A stretch of DNA of 64,000 bases from JABCZH01 sp963803775 (GCA_963803775.1 CAWDNS010000005.1:212234-276233), one strand, 5' to 3'. Positions 16,632 through 25,706 are shown, counted from the first letter of the stretch. Notes: generated by a model not told the origin, from the letters alone. Translations and numbers: made by a program.

Positions 16632-17354
16632 TCACCTGCGAACTTCAACCTGAGCAACGCCTGTCCGAACTGCCTGGTTAGGCAGGGAGGTTCCACAGAA
16701 CGGGCAATAGGCGTCCTCCGGGCGAACCATACGCTGGCATTGCGGACAGCTGGGGTTCAACTTGTAGTTGCATTGAGGGCAGAAATTGAAACCGTGCTGC
16801 ACCCCGTGTCCACATTGGGGGCAGTTGCCCACCACGGGCTGGCGGAGAATGAAGTACAGAATGATGCCCAGGCCATTCGGAACCAGAACGGCAACCGTGG
16901 TCCAGAGCGCGCGGCTCATGCCCCGCCGTCCCGAGTCGCGATTCACGTAACCAATCAGCAACAGGTAACAGGTCAGGATCAGTCCGACGAGCAATCCCAG
17001 CAAGATCCGTGCCCAGGCCGGCGGCGCATCGGGCTGGCGCGCTACCACCACATTGAATACGAACTGCATACTGAGGAAGCCAATCGCCGCCAGAGCCCAT
17101 GCCCAACGGGCGACGAGTTTGAAATCGCGATTCACATAGCCAATCATCAACATATAAAAGGCCACAGCCAGACCGACGGAGAGGCCCAGCAGGGGGCGTG
17201 CCCAGGCGGGCGGAGCATCAGGCTGGTGGGCTACCACGACATCGAACACATACTGCATAGTGAGGAAACCAATCACTGCCAGAACCCACGCCCACCCGGC
17301 GATGAGTCTAACCTCCGCCGCGAATCCAGTTAGTTTTTGGTTTGTTTCCTGCAT
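16632..17354 (-). CDS. Membrane protein with duplicated helix unit and double zinc ribbon
   Basis: A 240-residue protein. Two copies of a 63-residue unit with two membrane helices follow each other (from WAWVLAVIGFLTMQ and from WAWALAAIGFLSMQ); 43 of 58 aligned residues are identical and each ends in IGYVNRD. A further membrane helix and two zinc ribbons with C-x2-C knuckles follow (CPQCGHG to CPQC, and CPQCQRM to CPFC). I chose the ATG at 17354, which has GGAG six bases upstream. ATGs at 17372 and 17399 are also in frame; the last overlaps the anti-sigma gene by 26 bases. The gene follows the anti-sigma directly. Function unknown. Confidence 0.85.
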   Translation of the reverse strand: MQETNQKLTGFAAEVRLIAGWAWVLAVIGFLTMQYVFDVVVAHQPDAPPAWARPLLGLSVGLAVAFYMLMIGYVNRDFKLVARWAWALAAIGFLSMQFVFNVVVARQPDAPPAWARILLGLLVGLILTCYLLLIGYVNRDSGRRGMSRALWTTVAVLVPNGLGIILYFILRQPVVGNCPQCGHGVQHGFNFCPQCNYKLNPSCPQCQRMVRPEDAYCPFCGTSLPNQAVRTGVAQVEVRR

Positions 17355-17373
17355 AAGTTCTCCAATTCTCATC

Positions 17374-17862
17374 TCAGTGTTGCCAGCGGCCGGCGGCATC
17401 GGTCACATGTGTGCCGCGAACCAGCAAAAGCACGCTGACCAGCAGCGCCGGGGCAATCACAAAAGCGGCGAAGCCAACTTCCCACACTGGACTGGAAACT
17501 CCCGCCCAAGCTCCCAGCCAGGAAAAAACTTTCCACATAATCGGTATGGTCACGGACGCAGAAAATCCAATGCCTGCGCAAGTGATCCCTACCATCCACA
17601 AGCGTTCGCGTTGCTGACGGAGCAGGTGCGCGTGCTGACGGACGCGGGCTTGCGTCCTGCGCACCAGCGAGGGAGTTGCCGCCATCGGCACCGAGCGCAG
17701 AGAGCGCACCACCTGGCTCGTGGCTTCGGCATATTCGCGGCAGGAATCACACTCCCGCAGATGCGTCTGCAACTGCGACTGCTGTGCATCGCCCAGTCCT
17801 GAGCCGTCGACACCGGTGAGGGCGATCCACTCTTGCGCTTGCTGGTGAACATCGCGGGTCAT
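17374..17862 (-). CDS. Zinc-finger anti-sigma factor
   Basis: A 162-residue protein with the ZAS-type zinc motif H-x3-C-x2-C (H34, C38, C41) in its N-terminal domain and two membrane segments (about 88-112 and 122-147). Its ATG overlaps the stop of the ECF sigma gene by four bases (ATGA), a common translational coupling for sigma/anti-sigma pairs. By family it binds the sigma factor at the membrane and releases it on a signal. The periplasmic part is very short, so sensing may occur within the membrane or through the neighbouring membrane proteins. Confidence 0.9.
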   Translation of the reverse strand: MTRDVHQQAQEWIALTGVDGSGLGDAQQSQLQTHLRECDSCREYAEATSQVVRSLRSVPMAATPSLVRRTQARVRQHAHLLRQQRERLWMVGITCAGIGFSASVTIPIMWKVFSWLGAWAGVSSPVWEVGFAAFVIAPALLVSVLLLVRGTHVTDAAGRWQH

Positions 17863-18458
17863 GCCTGCGCTCCTTTTAACAGCGGCATCAGTAGGTTCAA
17901 TCCGCGATACAGACGCGATTTTATTGTGCCCAAAGGTGCGCCGGTGACGGCAGCGATTTCATCCAGGGTCAGCCCTTCTTGAAAGCGCAGAACTACGGCC
18001 TCGCGGTATTCCGCCGCGATGCAAGTCAAGGCAGCATTGATGCGCTCGGCGTGTTCGTGCTGCGCGATAATTTCCAGCGCGGTCGGGCGAATATCGACCG
18101 GGTCGAGCGGGGGGCGAGCGTCGTTACTATCATCGAGCAGACCGTCGAGACTCACTGGATTTTTCTTTCGCATGGAATCGATGCATAAATGCCGGGCCAC
18201 GGAAAAAAGCCAGGTGCTGAATTCGTGCTTGCCGTCGTACTGATGGCCGCGTTCGAGGACGCGAACCCAAGTCTCCTGGAAGAGATCTTCGGCTAGCTCG
18301 CGGTGTCCGGTGAGGTAAGTCAAATAGCGCAGCAGGCGATGCTGATACTGCTCGATCAGACGGTCGAGCAGATCCGGATCGCGACGGCGAAGACCACGAG
18401 CGATGGCGCTGGTCTCGGACTCCATCCCATTCACGAAATATAAGGCTGCGGCGTTCAT
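17859..18458 (-). CDS. ECF-type RNA polymerase sigma factor
   Basis: A 199-residue sigma-70 family protein with region 2 (about 30-100: LLRYLTYLTGHRELAEDLFQETWVRVLER, then FSTWLFSVARHLCIDSMR) and region 4 (about 140-195: YREAVVLRFQEGLTLDEIAAVTGAPLGTIKSRLYRG). Regions 1 and 3 are absent, as in ECF factors. An in-frame ATG at residue 12 (MESETSA) is an alternative start. It heads the minus-strand run with the anti-sigma, the zinc-ribbon membrane protein and the CPBP protease. ECF factors usually activate their own operon; I could not pick out a paired promoter motif with confidence. Confidence 0.94.
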   Translation of the reverse strand: MNAAALYFVNGMESETSAIARGLRRRDPDLLDRLIEQYQHRLLRYLTYLTGHRELAEDLFQETWVRVLERGHQYDGKHEFSTWLFSVARHLCIDSMRKKNPVSLDGLLDDSNDARPPLDPVDIRPTALEIIAQHEHAERINAALTCIAAEYREAVVLRFQEGLTLDEIAAVTGAPLGTIKSRLYRGLNLLMPLLKGAQA

Positions 18459-18581
18459 GCTACCGGATATACGGGTGAGGCGGGAGAAAAGATGCAGGGT
18501 GGAGTCGCGGGAATAGCAATGGTTATAACTTGCTTATTTTCATCTGCTTGCTTGGAAATGCTAGAGAATCGGCTTCACCAT

Positions 18582-19766
18582 TTAGGTCACGTTCTCAATC
18601 GCCAACGCCATTCCCATGCCGCCGCTGACACAGAGAGTGGCGACGCCACGCTTGGCTTTGCGCCGGATCAGTTCGTGCAATAGTGTGACCGTGATGCGGG
18701 TTCCGGTGCAGCCGATGGGATGGCCGAGAGCGATGGCGCCGCCGTTCACGTTGAGCTTCGCGTGGTCGAAGTGCAGCTCGCGGTCGCAGGCGATCACCTG
18801 GGCCGCGAAAGCTTCGTTGAGTTCGACCAAATCAAAGCCGGAGAGAGGGAGTCTGTGTTTTTGTTCCATTTTGCGCAGCGCGGGAACCGGGCCAATGCCC
18901 ATGATTCGCGGATCGACTCCGGCGGAAGTTACCGCCATAATGCGAGCCAGAGGTTTGAGACCGTTCTTTTTAACGAAGTCTTCGCTGGCCAGCACGACGG
19001 CCGCTGCGCCGTCGGTGATGCCCGAGGAGTTGCCGGCGGTGATCGTTCCGGTCTTCGAGAATACCGGCGCGAGTTTGGCCAACTTTTCTATGGTTGCGCC
19101 GACGAAGGGATGCTCATCACGGCTGAAGGTCTGCGGGCCTTTCTTGCTTTCGAGAGTTACGGGGGCCAGTTCATTCTGGAATCGCCCGGCTTCGATGGCT
19201 GCCGCAGCGCGGTTCTGGGAGCATAGGGCGAACTGGTCTTGCTCGTCGCGGGTGATCTTGTACTGTTCCGCCAGGACTTCCGCGGTCTCACCCATGACCA
19301 TCTTTGCCATAGGGCAGAAGAAGCCGTCGCGATACATGCCGTCTACCAGGTCCTGGTTGCCGAGGCGATAGCCCCAGCGGGCGCCGTCGAGATAGAAGGG
19401 AACGCGAGACATGGACTCGGTGCCTCCGGCGAGAACGCAATCGCAGATTGCCTATAGTAATTTCCTGAAAACCAAGCGCGACGGACTTAATCGCCGGAGG
19501 CGCAAGCCTTGTTTACGGTGTAGGCGGGAGACTTCCTGCGGAACGCCGCTGCGGATTGAGATCTGGCGGGCAGGATTGGGACCGCCTCCAGCCTGACGGG
19601 CGTTGCCGAAAATCGATTCCTCGACCTGCTCGGGGCGAACGCCAGCGCGTTCCATGGCGGCTTTGGCGGCCACGACTCCGATGTCGGCTGCGGTCAGGGA
19701 AGCCAGCGAGCCGCCGAATTTTCCGATCGGCGTGCGGACGGCGGAAAGAATAAAGACTTCGTGCAA
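18582..19766 (-). pseudogene. Acetyl-CoA acetyltransferase (thiolase), interrupted by three indels
   Basis: Thiolase II condenses or cleaves acetyl-CoA units. The N-terminal part (19766 down to about 19530: MHEVFILSAVRTPIGKFGG) and the C-terminal part (from about 19440 to 18582, with NEAFAAQ, GGAIALGHPIGCTGTR and CVSGGMGMA) are well conserved and lie in the same frame. Between them, three single-base insertions (near 19527, 19492 and 19446) shift the frame and create a TAG at 19452. Read across frames, the segment gives AYTVNKACASG (active-site Cys), IKSVALGFQEITIGN and CDCVLAGGTESM, so no coding content is lost. Sequencing error is more likely than true decay. The two intact pieces are 18582-19412 and 19452-19766. 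Confidence 0.88.
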
Positions 19767-19879
19767 TCGTGCCTCCGGATATTGAGTCTAGCATTGCATT
19801 TGATGCCATGGCGGCCCAGCCGGACTCGAGCCAGCACCTTGATCACGGCGACCTATGGGTTCGTCAGACGGTAAACTTT

Positions 19880-19925
19880 GAATCGCAGAGATCGCGGAGA
19901 ACAGCCGCAGAGCGCGCGAAGAAGA
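19880..19925 (+). repeat. CGCAGAG-type dispersed repeat, copy 1
   Basis: AATCGCAGAGATCGCGGAGA followed by ACAGCCGCAGAGCGCGCG. A close copy is at 25541-25585. It lies in the 200-base gap between the divergent thiolase and rlmB genes. Confidence 0.6.
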
Positions 19926-19970
19926 ACGCTGACTCCGTCATTCGTGGGCTTAGGCTAAACTTAAACGTTC

Positions 19971-20708
19971 ATGAATTACATCTACGGAATCAACTCGGTG
20001 GGAGAAGCACTGAAGGCACGAGGTCGGGCGTTTGCCTGGGTCGGGGTAGCACAAGAACGCCATGATTTGCGCTTGCAGCGGGTGGTCGAAGAGTGCCGAC
20101 GGCAAGGAGTGGCAGTGCGGTTTGTTGGACGCGCTGAACTTGACCGCATGGCTGGGAACAATGCGCATCAGGGCGTGGTCGCCGTTACGTCGGCAAAACA
20201 ATACAACGAACTTGAAGATGTAGTCGCCGCCAAGCGCGGACAGTATTCGCTGATTGTTGTACTGGACGGAGTACAAGACCCTCACAATCTGGGCGCGATA
20301 TTGCGTACCGCCGATGCTGCTGGAGCTGATGGCGTGGTGATTCCAGAACGGCGCGCTGCGGGCGTGACCGCGACCGTAACCAAGGCTTCTGCCGGAGCCA
20401 CCGAGCACATGCCCATTGCAAAAGTGACCAATATTGCGCGCACTCTGGAGGACTTGAAGGCGCAGAACCTGTGGACGGTCGGGCTGGATGAGCGCGGCAA
20501 ACAACCCTATGATTCTCTGGACTACAACATGGATTGCGCCATTGTGCTGGGAGCCGAGGGCAAAGGCGTCCACGACTTGGTGGCAAAAAAATGCGATTTT
20601 CTAGTCTCGATTCCGATGCTTGGGAAAGTGCCTTCGCTAAATGTGTCAGTAGCGGCGGGTGTGATGTTGTATGAAGTCGTTCGCCAGCGGCGAAAGAAGA
20701 AGGATTGA
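19971..20708 (+). CDS. rlmB: 23S rRNA (guanosine-2'-O-)-methyltransferase RlmB
   Basis: A 245-residue SPOUT methyltransferase that methylates G2251 in 23S rRNA, a conserved base in the peptidyl-transferase P loop. It has the N-terminal substrate domain (YIYGINSVGEAL) and the three SpoU motifs: LDGVQDPHNLGAILRTADAAG, IVLGAEGKGV, and IPMLGKVPSLNVSVAAGV. The stop codon overlaps the ATG of the next gene by one base (TGATG), so the two are probably translated together. Confidence 0.95.
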   Translation: MNYIYGINSVGEALKARGRAFAWVGVAQERHDLRLQRVVEECRRQGVAVRFVGRAELDRMAGNNAHQGVVAVTSAKQYNELEDVVAAKRGQYSLIVVLDGVQDPHNLGAILRTADAAGADGVVIPERRAAGVTATVTKASAGATEHMPIAKVTNIARTLEDLKAQNLWTVGLDERGKQPYDSLDYNMDCAIVLGAEGKGVHDLVAKKCDFLVSIPMLGKVPSLNVSVAAGVMLYEVVRQRRKKKD

Positions 20709-22399
20709 TGAAGTTCCTGTGTGCCCTTGTTGTCCTTTGTGGATTAGCCTCGCCCGCTCTGGCCTTGGATCGCGAGGCCTTCACCTTTACCCACTATAAC
20801 CTGGATGTACGTGTCGAACCGGAGCAGCAGCGGCTCGCAGTGCGGGGTCAGATCAGGCTGCGGAATGACTCGACGGTTGCGCAGAAAAACCTGGTGCTAC
20901 AGATTTCTTCGACGCTGGACTGGCGATCGATTCAGATTGCCGGGAAGCCGGTTCAGTTCGAAACGCACGAATATACGTCTGACATTGACCACACCGGCGC
21001 GCTTTCCGAAGCCGTTGTCAGTTTGCCGCACGAGATTCCTCCGAAAGGAACGGTTGAGCTGGAGATCGGATACGAAGGAGTCATCTCGCTTGCGACTTCA
21101 CGGCTGACGCGAATCGGCGTTCCTGAGGATAAAGCCAAGCACAGCGATTGGGACCAGATCAGCAAGTCGTTTACCGCGGTGCGTGGGATTGGATATGTGG
21201 CGTGGTATCCGGTGGCGACTGAAGCAGCGATCTTGTCTGAAGGGAATAGCGTGCCGGAGACGGTGGGGCGCTGGGTCGTAAAGCATGTGGACACGACGAT
21301 GGACCTGTCGTTGCAGTCGACTTCTGAGCAGGCGATATATTTTAGCGGCACGCCCGGTGTCGCCGAAGCTCAAACGGATTCCTCGGCAAAAGCAATTCGC
21401 ACCTTTCATCTGGTGAAACCCGCGGTGAACGTACCGACGTTTGTGATTGCCAGCTATCAGCAGCTTCCGCCGCAAAACTCAACTGACGTCGAATATCTCT
21501 TAGGCCAGGAAGAGACGGCGAAGGATTATGCTGAGGCTGCTTCCCAGATTGATCCCGCGGTTCGGGTCGGGGGTGGTTCGGGGAATCTGCAAATCCTCGG
21601 GCTGCCTGAAGCTAATGCTTCGCCTTTTGTCACCCAAGGCATGCTGCTTATTCCGCTCGGGGCCGACCTGACAAACGAGGCTGAACTGGACATGGTGTAC
21701 GCAATCGCCCGCCAACAAATTTTGTCCCCACGCGCCTGGATTCAGGAAGGGCTTGCGCACTATGCCCAAGCGGCATTCGTAGAAGAACACAAGGGCCTGC
21801 AATGGGCGCTTGATTATCTGAACGGGCACACGGCAGCGCTGGTCGATGCCGAGAGAACGGCGAAGACCGCAGCCAGCACGGAAACAGCACACTCGTTAGT
21901 CGAAGCTCCGGATGATCTATACCTGCAAGCCAAGTCGATGTACGTGTGGTGGATGTTGAAAGACATGCTGGGGAATCTGCCCACCGAGGCTTTGGTCAAC
22001 TATCACGCCAACGAAGATAAAGACCCAACGTATATGCCGCGTCTCATCACGGCTGGCGCCAAGCGGGATTTGCAGTGGTTTTTCGATGACTGGGTTTATC
22101 ACGACCGCGGGCTGCCGGATTTTCGCGTTGTTTCTGTTTTCTCACGTCCACTGGACAGCGGCCGCTTTCTAGTGACCATGACTTTGGAGAATCTTGGCCG
22201 CGCAGGCGCCGAAGTGCCGGTGCTGCTGAGGATTGAGGGTGGCGAGGTCCGTCAGCGCGTGGAGCTTCGGGGGCAGGCAAAAACGTCGCTGCGGATCGAG
22301 GCGTCCTCGAAGCCGCTAGAAGTCGTGATCAACGATGGCAGCGTGCCGGAGAGCGACCTGAGCAACAACACATATAAGATTGATTCGTTGAATCATTGA
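20708..22399 (+). CDS. Secreted M1-peptidase-like protein lacking the zinc motif
   Basis: A 563-residue exported protein with a signal peptide (about 1-20, ending ALAL). The first 200 residues have the beta-sandwich look of M1 aminopeptidases (YNLDVRVEPEQQRLAVRGQIRLRN). The region that should hold HExxH reads AIARQQILSPR, so the first metal ligands are missing, but the later WIQEGLAHY (about 343-351) matches the WxxEGxAxY motif of the family. The C-terminal part resembles the M1 helical and beta domains. A non-catalytic binding or chaperone role is possible. Starts at the ATG overlapping the rlmB stop. Confidence 0.7.
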   Translation: MKFLCALVVLCGLASPALALDREAFTFTHYNLDVRVEPEQQRLAVRGQIRLRNDSTVAQKNLVLQISSTLDWRSIQIAGKPVQFETHEYTSDIDHTGALSEAVVSLPHEIPPKGTVELEIGYEGVISLATSRLTRIGVPEDKAKHSDWDQISKSFTAVRGIGYVAWYPVATEAAILSEGNSVPETVGRWVVKHVDTTMDLSLQSTSEQAIYFSGTPGVAEAQTDSSAKAIRTFHLVKPAVNVPTFVIASYQQLPPQNSTDVEYLLGQEETAKDYAEAASQIDPAVRVGGGSGNLQILGLPEANASPFVTQGMLLIPLGADLTNEAELDMVYAIARQQILSPRAWIQEGLAHYAQAAFVEEHKGLQWALDYLNGHTAALVDAERTAKTAASTETAHSLVEAPDDLYLQAKSMYVWWMLKDMLGNLPTEALVNYHANEDKDPTYMPRLITAGAKRDLQWFFDDWVYHDRGLPDFRVVSVFSRPLDSGRFLVTMTLENLGRAGAEVPVLLRIEGGEVRQRVELRGQAKTSLRIEASSKPLEVVINDGSVPESDLSNNTYKIDSLNH

Positions 22400-22439
22400 A
22401 TATTGAAGCATTGCATCCATAAGGTGGAGAGGAAATTCC

Positions 22440-23873
22440 TTGGCTTACATACAATTTTTAGGGGCTGCCGGAACTGTCACCGGCTCGAAGCATTTAATCA
22501 ACACCGGGACTGGTTCAACCGGCGAGAAAGCCTTTCAGGTACTCATCGATTGCGGCATGTTTCAGGGGCTGAAGGAGTGGCGGGAGCGCAACTGGCAAGA
22601 TACGCCGGTTCCCGCTCGTGAGATTGACGCAGTGGTGCTGACGCACGCCCACCTTGACCACTGTGGGTGGATTCCGCGCCTGGTGAAAGAGGGCTTTCGC
22701 GGCCCGATTTATGCTACTCCGCCTACTATCGATTTATGTGGCATCATTCTGACGGATTCCGGTCACCTACAGGAAGAAGACGCCAGGTTCTATAACAAGC
22801 ACAAGAAGTCTAAACACGATCCCGCACTTCCGCTCTATACACTCGCGGAAGCCGAGAGCGCGTTGCAGTACTTCCGGGCAGTGCAGTTTGAGCAAGTGCA
22901 GCAGCTTAGTCCGCAGATGTCGTTTCGTTTCGTGAGAGCGGCGCACATTCTGGGATCGTCGATGGTGGAGCTTATGTTGCGGATTGACGGAGGAAGCCGC
23001 CGATTGCTGTTCACCGGAGATATCGGCCGAGTTCGCGACCAGGAGCTTACTCCCGGGAAGGTATTGCATTCCGGGCCGACCGAGGGTGAGGCAGCGGATG
23101 TTCTGGTGATGGAATCCACCTATGGGAACCGGCAGCATCCGACGGACGATCCGAGGCCCAGGCTGGCAGAAGTGATTCGCCAAACCGTGCAGCGCGGTGG
23201 GACCGTGGTGGTACCGGCGTTTGCTGTGGAGCGCACTCAGAAGTTTCTTTTTATGCTGAAGCAATTGATGGAGTCCGGGCAAATTCCGAAGATCCCGGTG
23301 TATTGCGACAGCCCGATGGCTATTAAGGCGGTCGAAATCTTCATCAAGCATTCTGAGGAATACAGCGACGACACGCGCAAGCTGATCGGCCAGTATGGGT
23401 CGCCACTTCGGTGGCCGGGTTTTACTTTTGCTTCCACGCCTGAGGATTCGAAGAAGATCAACGATTCCAAATATCCTTGCATTATTGTTTCTTCCAGCGG
23501 CATGGTGACGGGCGGGCGCATTCTGCATCACTTAGCGCAAAGGCTGCCGGACCCGAAAAATGTTGTGATGTTTATTGGTTTCCAGGCGCCCGGAACGCGC
23601 GGGTTCATCATTAAGAGCGGAGCGCCGGAAGTGAAAATCTTCGGCGATATTGTTCCCATCCGCGCTCAGATCAAGGTATTCGAGCAGTTCAGCGATCACG
23701 CGGATACGCCTGAGCTGTTGAAATGGCTGCATACTTTTACACAGAAGCCAGGCGCGACGTATCTGGTGCATGGAGAGCCTGCGGCTGCGTCGCAATTGAA
23801 GGACGCGATTACGAAGGATCTGAGATGGAGCGTCCAAGTGGCCCAGTGGATGGAGAAAGTGCAAATTGGATAA
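22440..23873 (+). CDS. MBL-fold beta-CASP RNA nuclease
   Basis: A 477-residue metallo-beta-lactamase protein of the CPSF73/Ysh1-like group. The zinc site HAHLDHCG (about 63-70), the later AAHILGS, FTGDIGR and the C-terminal SDHAD and LVHGE motifs are present. The beta-CASP insert includes MESTYGNR, VVVPAFAVERTQ, CDSPMA and the PCIIVSSSGMVTGGR loop. Such bacterial enzymes cut or trim RNA; the substrate is unknown. The start is a TTG at 22440 with a GGTGGAGAGG stretch upstream. A DinB-like gene follows after 12 bases, so the two may be co-transcribed. Confidence 0.92.
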   Translation: MAYIQFLGAAGTVTGSKHLINTGTGSTGEKAFQVLIDCGMFQGLKEWRERNWQDTPVPAREIDAVVLTHAHLDHCGWIPRLVKEGFRGPIYATPPTIDLCGIILTDSGHLQEEDARFYNKHKKSKHDPALPLYTLAEAESALQYFRAVQFEQVQQLSPQMSFRFVRAAHILGSSMVELMLRIDGGSRRLLFTGDIGRVRDQELTPGKVLHSGPTEGEAADVLVMESTYGNRQHPTDDPRPRLAEVIRQTVQRGGTVVVPAFAVERTQKFLFMLKQLMESGQIPKIPVYCDSPMAIKAVEIFIKHSEEYSDDTRKLIGQYGSPLRWPGFTFASTPEDSKKINDSKYPCIIVSSSGMVTGGRILHHLAQRLPDPKNVVMFIGFQAPGTRGFIIKSGAPEVKIFGDIVPIRAQIKVFEQFSDHADTPELLKWLHTFTQKPGATYLVHGEPAAASQLKDAITKDLRWSVQVAQWMEKVQIG

Positions 23874-23885
23874 TAAGAGATTGCT

Positions 23886-24368
23886 ATGACCGAGGCAGAG
23901 CTGAAGAAACATATCGACCTGGCGGAAAAAAGTCCCAAGGAGATTGCGGCTGCGGTTTTGGAGCTGCCTGATAAGACGCTGCGCTACAGACTTTCGCCCG
24001 ACAAGTGGTGCATCCTGGAGATCCTCGCACACCTGGCGGACATGGAAATCCTTTACGCCTACCGCATGCGACAAATGCTGGCGGACAAAGATCCGGTGCT
24101 CGCGCCGATTGATCAGGATGCGTGGGCGAAGAATCTGGGATACCTGGAGTCGTCGCCCCCGGAATTGGTCGCGCTCTACGGGCTCAACCGGCATGCCACG
24201 TTGCAGTTGCTACGCCGGCTGAAGGAGGAAGACTTGCAGAAATCAGCCCGGCATCCCGAGAAGGATCATCCGGTCACAGTCGCCGATTACGTGCAGATGA
24301 TGTCGAAGCATGGGCCAAATCATTTGGAGCAGATCGAGCGGTTGAAGAAAGCGACAAGGAAGGCTTAA
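23886..24368 (+). CDS. DinB-like metal-dependent protein
   Basis: A 160-residue four-helix-bundle protein of the DinB/YfiT superfamily. It has the family's opening (KLSPDKWCILEILAHLADMEI pattern, with His in ILAHL) and the closing helix with HGPNHLEQI, which together would supply the metal-binding histidines. Members include thiol transferases and damage-inducible proteins of unknown activity; nothing here narrows it. It follows the beta-CASP nuclease by 12 bases. Confidence 0.85.
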   Translation: MTEAELKKHIDLAEKSPKEIAAAVLELPDKTLRYRLSPDKWCILEILAHLADMEILYAYRMRQMLADKDPVLAPIDQDAWAKNLGYLESSPPELVALYGLNRHATLQLLRRLKEEDLQKSARHPEKDHPVTVADYVQMMSKHGPNHLEQIERLKKATRKA

Positions 24369-24386
24369 CCACACAGGTAAGGCTTA

Positions 24387-24416
24387 ACCACAGGGGACGC
24401 AGAGGTACACAGGGAG
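24387..24416 (+). repeat. CACAGAG-type dispersed repeat, copy 2
   Basis: ACCACAGGGGACGCAGAGGTACACAGGG-like words sit between the DinB-like gene and the end of trpD, related to 1028-1070 and 33611-33647. Confidence 0.5.
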
Positions 24417-24451
24417 AATTTCTCGCTGTGAGACTCAGTGTCCCCTGTTGG

Positions 24452-25501
24452 TTACCGCTCTTGGGTGAATCGTACCAATGCTGCGAGCTTTCGCGAAGCA
24501 GCGCCCGAATCTATAGAGCTCGCCGCTAGGGACACGGCCTGGCCCAAAAGATCCGCCTTGCCTGCTACCACCAACGCGGCGGCGGCGTTCAGCAGAACCA
24601 CGTCGCGCTTCGGTGAATGCTGTCCGCCTAATACATCACGGATGATGGCAGCGTTCGTCGGCTGCATCGCCGCCCGCGATATCTTCGAGGGAGGCCCGTT
24701 TCACGCCAAACTCTTCTGGCGTCACTTCGTAGGTATCGTACGCTGCCTCCGCTTACTTCTGCAATGCGCGTGGGTGCGGTGATGGTAATTTCGTCCAGCC
24801 CGTCGAGTCCGTGGACAACCATGCGCGCGGCGCAGACCCAACATGCTGAGCGCCTCGGCCAACTTCTCGACCAGTTCGACTGAATACACTCCCACCACCT
24901 GCGCCGAGGCGTCGGCCGGATTGGTGAGCGGGCCGAGCAGGTTGAAAACCGTGCGCAGGCGAAGCTCGCGGCGGGCGGCTTGCACGTGCTTCATCGCCGA
25001 ATGCATGGTGGGCGCGAAAAGAAATGCGATACCGAATTTCTCGAGGCAGGCCGCCAGACGATTGGGGACAAATCGATGTTCACCCCGAGAGCCTCCATCA
25101 CATCGGCTGAACCGCACTTCGAGGTCAAGCTGCGGTTGCCATGCTTGGCGACCCGTACCCCGGCGCCTGCGACTACAAAAGCCGTTGCGGTAGAGATATT
25201 GAAGGTTCCGCTGGCGTCGCCGCCGGTGCCGCAGGTATCGACCAGCGCGTCGCGCTCGGTATCGCTGAGATCGACCGCGGAAGTCTCGCAGGTGCAAGGG
25301 CGTGGCGGCCGCGCGGATCGCTTCCGCAAAGCCGACGATCTCTTCGACAGTTTCGCCTTTCATGTGCAGCGCCACCAGGAAAGCTGCGATCTGCGCGTCA
25401 GTGCATTTGCCGGAGAGAATTTCGGCCATGATGGAGTGCGCTTCTTCGCGAGATAGAGACTCGTGTTGATTGGCGATGCGTTGGAGGGCGTCGAGGATCA
25501 T
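24452..25501 (-). pseudogene. trpD: Anthranilate phosphoribosyltransferase, interrupted by five indels
   Basis: TrpD joins anthranilate to PRPP in tryptophan synthesis. All family blocks are present but in different frames: MILDALQRIANQ and SREEAHSIMAEILSG (start at 25501), DTCGTGGDASGTFNIST, AKHGNRSLTSKCGSADV, MHSAMKHVQAARRELRLRTVFNLLGPLTNPA-like block, MVVHGLDGLDEIT, and a C-terminal end at 24452. Frame changes lie near 25291 (+1), 25066 (-1), 24823 (+1), 24731 (+1) and 24658 (+1). Reading across them restores a normal-length protein of about 345 residues. The pattern looks like base-calling error, but decay cannot be excluded. No other trp genes are adjacent. Confidence 0.9.
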
Positions 25502-25540
25502 GAAGAGCTTTAGAGTAGCATTCCGACTCCACAAATCTTA

Positions 25541-25585
25541 AAACGCAGAGATCGCTGAGAACATCCGCAGATTGCGCGGAGAATC
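25541..25585 (+). repeat. CGCAGAG-type dispersed repeat, copy 2
   Basis: AAACGCAGAGATCGCTGAGA then ACATCCGCAGATTGCGCGG, matching the copy at 19880 with few changes. It lies between the divergent trpD and sucC genes. Confidence 0.6.
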
Positions 25586-25706
25586 TCGGCAGGATGCGCC
25601 ATTTCGTTTGCCCAATCTCCAGCGCTTCTATAGAATCAATTGTTTGCAGCCCGCAGTTAAGCCGCGAGCGAAGTCCTGCCGATCATAAAGCTAAACGAGA
25701 ATCATT

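Noticed and set aside
22767..23531. 254-codon minus-strand frame over the beta-CASP nuclease
   Set aside because: Shadow of the zinc-site gene; no independent features.
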